Source of the DNA: CAZTHL01 sp964613585 | GTDB taxonomy: Bacteria; Pseudomonadota; Alphaproteobacteria; DSM-16000; Inquilinaceae | Direction: 5' to 3' | Assembly: GCA_964613585.1 (NCBI GenBank) | Contig: CAZTHL010000058.1 | Coordinates: forward strand, 1 to 22,715 | DNA: 22,715 bases | Shown here: positions 22,098 to 22,715 of the stretch, piece after piece | Numbering within the stretch: position 1 is the stretch's first letter | Layout of the letters: each line of letters opens with the position of its first letter | The notes under the pieces: generated by a model | Seen by the model: only the letters and a program-made list of their open reading frames with translations | What the model was told of the DNA's origin: nothing | Database searches by the model: none | Translations under genes and position numbers: made by a program

Positions 22098-22511
22098 ATG
22101 ACGCCGCAAGGGATTCTTGAGACCGCCCTCTATGCAAGAGACCTCGGGGCTGCGGAACGGTTCTACCGTTCCGTAATGAGACTTGAGTTGATCAGCGCCA
22201 CTGCGGAAACAATGCTGGCGTTTCGCTGCGGTCACGGAATGCTCCTGATCTTCAACCCGAAAATGTCCGGCCGTCGGCCTGTGATCGGGGCGCGGATCCC
22301 GGTGCCGCCCCATGGCTGCGAGGGGCAGGGCCATGTCTGCTTCCGTGCCTTCGCCCATGAGATCCCGCAATGGATCGAGCGGCTGCGACTTGCCCATGTG
22401 CGGATCGAGGCGGACTTCACCTGGCCGAGGGGCGGACGGTCGATCTACTTTCGAGACCCCGCCGGCAACAGCCTGGAGATCGCCGAGCCGCGGCTCTGGG
22501 CCTTCACCTGA
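22098..22511 (+). CDS. VOC (glyoxalase / bleomycin-resistance fold) superfamily protein
   Basis: A 137-residue protein with the paired beta-alpha-beta-beta-beta modules of the vicinal oxygen chelate fold. The first module opens with ETALYARDLGAAERFYRSVM. The second carries GQGHVCFRAFAHEIPQWIER and ends with IYFRDPAGNSLEIAEPRLWA, in which the His of GHVCF and the Glu of LEIAE are the usual metal ligands. The family covers glyoxalase I, extradiol dioxygenases and antibiotic-binding proteins, so the reaction cannot be named. ATG 22098 is chosen because the frame upstream overlaps rbfA in antisense. It stands on the strand opposite to infB and rbfA and between them, with only 27 bases to the infB stop. 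Confidence 0.88.
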   Translation: MTPQGILETALYARDLGAAERFYRSVMRLELISATAETMLAFRCGHGMLLIFNPKMSGRRPVIGARIPVPPHGCEGQGHVCFRAFAHEIPQWIERLRLAHVRIEADFTWPRGGRSIYFRDPAGNSLEIAEPRLWAFT

Positions 22512-22538
22512 GCCGCGGCCGATCCGCCGCCGAGCGCG

Positions 22539-22715
22539 TCAGAGGGTGCGCTCGACCGTGCGGCGCTCGAAAATCTCGATCACGTCGCCCTCGCGGATGT
22601 CCTCGTAGTTCTCGAAGGCCATGCCGCATTCCTGGCCCACGGGCACCTCTTTGACCTCGTCCTTGAAGCGCTTGAGCGTCTTCAGCGTGCCCTCGTGGAT
22701 CACCACGTTGTCGCG
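22539..22715 (-). CDS. infB: Translation initiation factor IF-2, C-terminal end (partial)
   Basis: The last 58 codons of a gene entering from the right edge. The translation includes NVVIHEGTLKTLKRFKDEVK, EVPVGQECGMAFENY, DIREGDVIEIFE and a final RRTVERTL. This is the IF-2 domain C2 that binds fMet-tRNA: G-x-L-x-x-L-K-R-F-K-D-x-V and the closing GDxIExFE motif are characteristic. IF-2 is the GTPase that brings initiator tRNA to the 30S subunit. The G domain and N-terminus lie outside the window. Confidence 0.96.
   Translation of the reverse strand, partial: RDNVVIHEGTLKTLKRFKDEVKEVPVGQECGMAFENYEDIREGDVIEIFERRTVERTL

Noticed and set aside
1..22715. tRNA or rRNA genes, CRISPR arrays, transposases, integrases and attachment sites.
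   Set aside because: I looked on both strands and saw no cloverleaf-like genes, regularly spaced repeats or mobile-element enzymes.

Overview
The window reads as chromosomal DNA of a high-GC alphaproteobacterium. Supporting signs are an alphaproteobacterial-style short 4.5S SRP RNA, a full-length FtsK with a downstream-facing dapC/amidase/ubiH neighbourhood of the kind I associate with Rhodobacterales, a UbiH/UbiF-type quinone hydroxylase, and the infB/rbfA translation genes. No phage, plasmid, transposase or CRISPR array is visible.

Left part (1-8447). A partial CbiX-like chelatase runs off the left edge on the minus strand. An SRP RNA gene (about 706-810, plus) follows, then a hotdog-fold thioesterase. 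A Yip1-type membrane protein faces it. Next comes a minus-strand operon read right to left: SAM methyltransferase, RND membrane-fusion protein, RND permease. Adaptor and permease overlap at ATGA. A CaCA-type Ca2+/Na+ exchanger is transcribed divergently from the methyltransferase.

Zinc block (8549-12128). A short CDF-type metal exporter converges on znuB. znuC and znuB form an overlapping minus-strand pair. znuA is divergent and carries a long histidine-rich loop. This looks like one zinc or divalent-metal homeostasis locus with uptake (ZnuABC) and a probable exporter side by side.

Gene-poor block (12129-12750) and dapB. The intergenic DNA holds a palindromic repeat of about 90 bp. dapB is flanked on both sides by copies of an imperfect repeat of about 80 bp that contains a hairpin.

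Right part (13839-22715). On the minus strand lie amidase, dapC and ftsK, with dapC and ftsK almost abutting. ubiH is divergent from the amidase. An orphan gene encoding an N-terminal peptidoglycan-binding-like domain plus long helical regions sits between ubiH and rbfA. A VOC (glyoxalase-fold) gene lies in the opposite orientation between rbfA and the 3' end of infB, breaking the usual infB-rbfA arrangement. Leucine codon choice shifts from CTG-rich (dapB) to CTC-rich (dapC, ubiH, rbfA), so the two halves may have different histories or the contig may be a join.

I see no clear new defence or mobile system. The best candidates for something undescribed are the peptidoglycan-binding/helical orphan at 20409-21470, the hairpin repeat pair around dapB, and the adaptor gene with no canonical start codon for its membrane anchor.
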